NCBI GenBank assembly: GCA_045121595.1 | Contig: JBGVGI010000054.1 | Location: forward strand, 1-64,000 | Source: Fumia sp045121595 | GTDB taxonomy: Bacteria; Bacillota; Clostridia; Oscillospirales; Ruminococcaceae | DNA: 64,000 nucleotides | Reading direction: 5' to 3' | Shown here: in pieces, positions 63,113 through 64,000 of the stretch | Layout of the letters: each line of letters begins with the position of its first letter | How positions within the stretch are numbered: the first letter of the stretch is position 1 | Notes under the pieces: model-generated | The model's input: only the letters and a program-made list of their open reading frames with translations | Told to the model about the DNA's origin: nothing | Databases searched by the model: none | Position numbers and translations under genes: made by a program

Positions 63113-63520
63113 ATGAGAAAGTTAATCGAAAAGAACAGAGAAGTGATAATGTATCTTGTTTTCGGCGTTCTGACAACAGCGGTAAACTATATATCTTATC
63201 TTTTACTGGCACCGTTTTTTGTAAAAACGGTAATACCTACCATTATTGCCTGGATTTTGTCGGTGATTTTTGCTTACGTTACAAACAGGATTTTCGTTTT
63301 CTGCTCCAAGGCAAAAGGCAAAGAAATCATAAGGGAAATCGTAGCTTTTTTTGGTGCAAGAATTTTTTCGGGAGTACTCGACGTTATAGTTATGTGGCTT
63401 TTTGCGGATACACTTTGCTTTAACGATAAGCTTATAAAAATACTTTCAAACGTAATTGTTATCGTTTTAAATTATATTGCAGGAAAATGGTTTGTTTTCA
63501 GAAAGAAGGATGAAAAATGA
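63113..63520 (+). CDS. GtrA-family membrane protein
   Basis: 135 residues with four membrane segments. VFGVLTTAVNYISYLLL at the start and NYIAGKWFVFRK at the end are typical of GtrA/flippase-like proteins that move lipid-linked sugars in surface polysaccharide or teichoic acid decoration. The stop overlaps the next start (ATGA), so the two are coupled, although the link to a Nudix enzyme is not obvious. Confidence 0.9.
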   Translation: MRKLIEKNREVIMYLVFGVLTTAVNYISYLLLAPFFVKTVIPTIIAWILSVIFAYVTNRIFVFCSKAKGKEIIREIVAFFGARIFSGVLDVIVMWLFADTLCFNDKLIKILSNVIVIVLNYIAGKWFVFRKKDEK

Positions 63521-64000
63521 TTGAAACAAAGCTTAGTTCGGAATTTATTTTTGACGGAGTAGTAGTAAAGCTTTATAAAGATACCGTAGAGCTTCCAAAC
63601 GGCAAAGAAGCTACGAGGGAAGTTATACGCCATCAGGGTGCTGCTTGTGTTGTGGCACTCACCGATGACAGCAAAGTAATTGTTGTAAAGCAGTTTCGGT
63701 ATCCTTTTGACAAACCTCTTATAGAAATTCCTGCAGGTAAGCTTGACCCGGGTGAACAGGGGCACGAGTGCGCTTTGAGGGAACTTAAAGAAGAAGCAGG
63801 TGTTATTCCCGAGAGAATCGTTTATATCGGGGACTTTTATCCTACCCCCGCTTACTGTGACGAAGTTATCCATATGTATATGGCAACGGGACTTAAATAC
63901 GTAGAGCAGGATTTAGATGACGATGAGTTTTTAGAGGTAATTCATATGCCTTACAACGACCTTAAAAAAGCTATTTTTATGGGTGAAGTCTGTGATGGTA
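63517..64000 (+). CDS. Nudix hydrolase, ADP-ribose pyrophosphatase-like (partial)
   Basis: The frame runs off the window edge after about 161 residues, so only the N-terminal part is seen. The Nudix box is complete: GKLDPGEQGHECALREL followed by KEEAGV. The sequence before it (EVIRHQGAACVVAL and VKQFRYPFDKPLIEIPAG) is that of NudF-type ADP-ribose pyrophosphatases. The ATG at 63517 has AGAAGGA and overlaps the gtrA stop. Confidence 0.9.
   Translation, partial: MIETKLSSEFIFDGVVVKLYKDTVELPNGKEATREVIRHQGAACVVALTDDSKVIVVKQFRYPFDKPLIEIPAGKLDPGEQGHECALRELKEEAGVIPERIVYIGDFYPTPAYCDEVIHMYMATGLKYVEQDLDDDEFLEVIHMPYNDLKKAIFMGEVCDG

Overview
The window is a piece of a moderately AT-rich Gram-positive chromosome of the Clostridia type, centred on the replication origin. 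Evidence: the order rpmH-rnpA-yidD-yidC-khpB-mnmE-mnmG-rsmG-noc and parA-parB on one side of the origin and dnaA-dnaN-S4-recF-remB-gyrB-gyrA on the other, GGAGG ribosome binding sites, sigma-A promoters with 17-bp spacers, a clostridial SpoIIQ-like M23 protein, and consensus parS sites. Almost all genes left of about 34.7 kb down to 21 kb run leftwards and almost all genes right of 35 kb run rightwards, as expected for two replichores diverging from oriC. I cannot name the species.

Region by region. 0-10 kb: an M23 endopeptidase-like protein, serine biosynthesis (serC-serA), a YgjV-like membrane protein, a scar of a mobile element lodged in the 3' end of rlmD, a class A penicillin-binding protein, a small BofC-like protein, and a PnuC transporter behind a structured leader RNA. 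10-17 kb: an accessory block with an 1801-residue protein (four Asp-box repeat units, a metallophosphoesterase domain and a repeated C-terminal part) and a lipoprotein with choline-binding-type repeats. 17-24.6 kb: a lipid kinase, an AraC regulator facing two tandem iron-sulfur proteins, guaB, an acyl-ACP thioesterase and serS. 24.6-34.6 kb: the segregation genes parB, parA and noc with two parS sites, then the tRNA-modification, membrane-insertion and RNase P operon.

34.6-36.6 kb is a bipartite oriC flanking dnaA. It has an unwinding-type triplet run next to dnaN, and its candidate DnaA boxes look like TTTTCCACA or TTTTCAACA rather than the classical TTATCCACA. 36.6-46.3 kb holds the replication and gyrase genes, a catalytically degenerate polysaccharide deacetylase and rsmA. 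46.3-50 kb has two tRNAs, an array of tiny hairpins separated by a GTGATATT-like spacer, a nucleoside hydrolase and two tandem phosphoesterase paralogues. 50-52.8 kb is a murL-murD2 pair, which implies the two-step route for placing D-glutamate in peptidoglycan. 52.8-62.5 kb is a long housekeeping run (rnjA, gdpP, rplI, dnaB, tilS, hpt, ftsH). The right edge has an amidase-domain protein, a GtrA protein and a Nudix gene cut off by the window end.

Most of the window is ordinary core genome. The best candidates for something new are the rlmD integration scar, the three-way-junction leader before pnuC, the 1801-residue protein, the hairpin array after the tRNAs, two hairpins that hide ribosome binding sites (noc and the dead deacetylase), and the rnjA leader. 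I saw no CRISPR array, no rRNA, no complete insertion sequence and no recognisable defence system.
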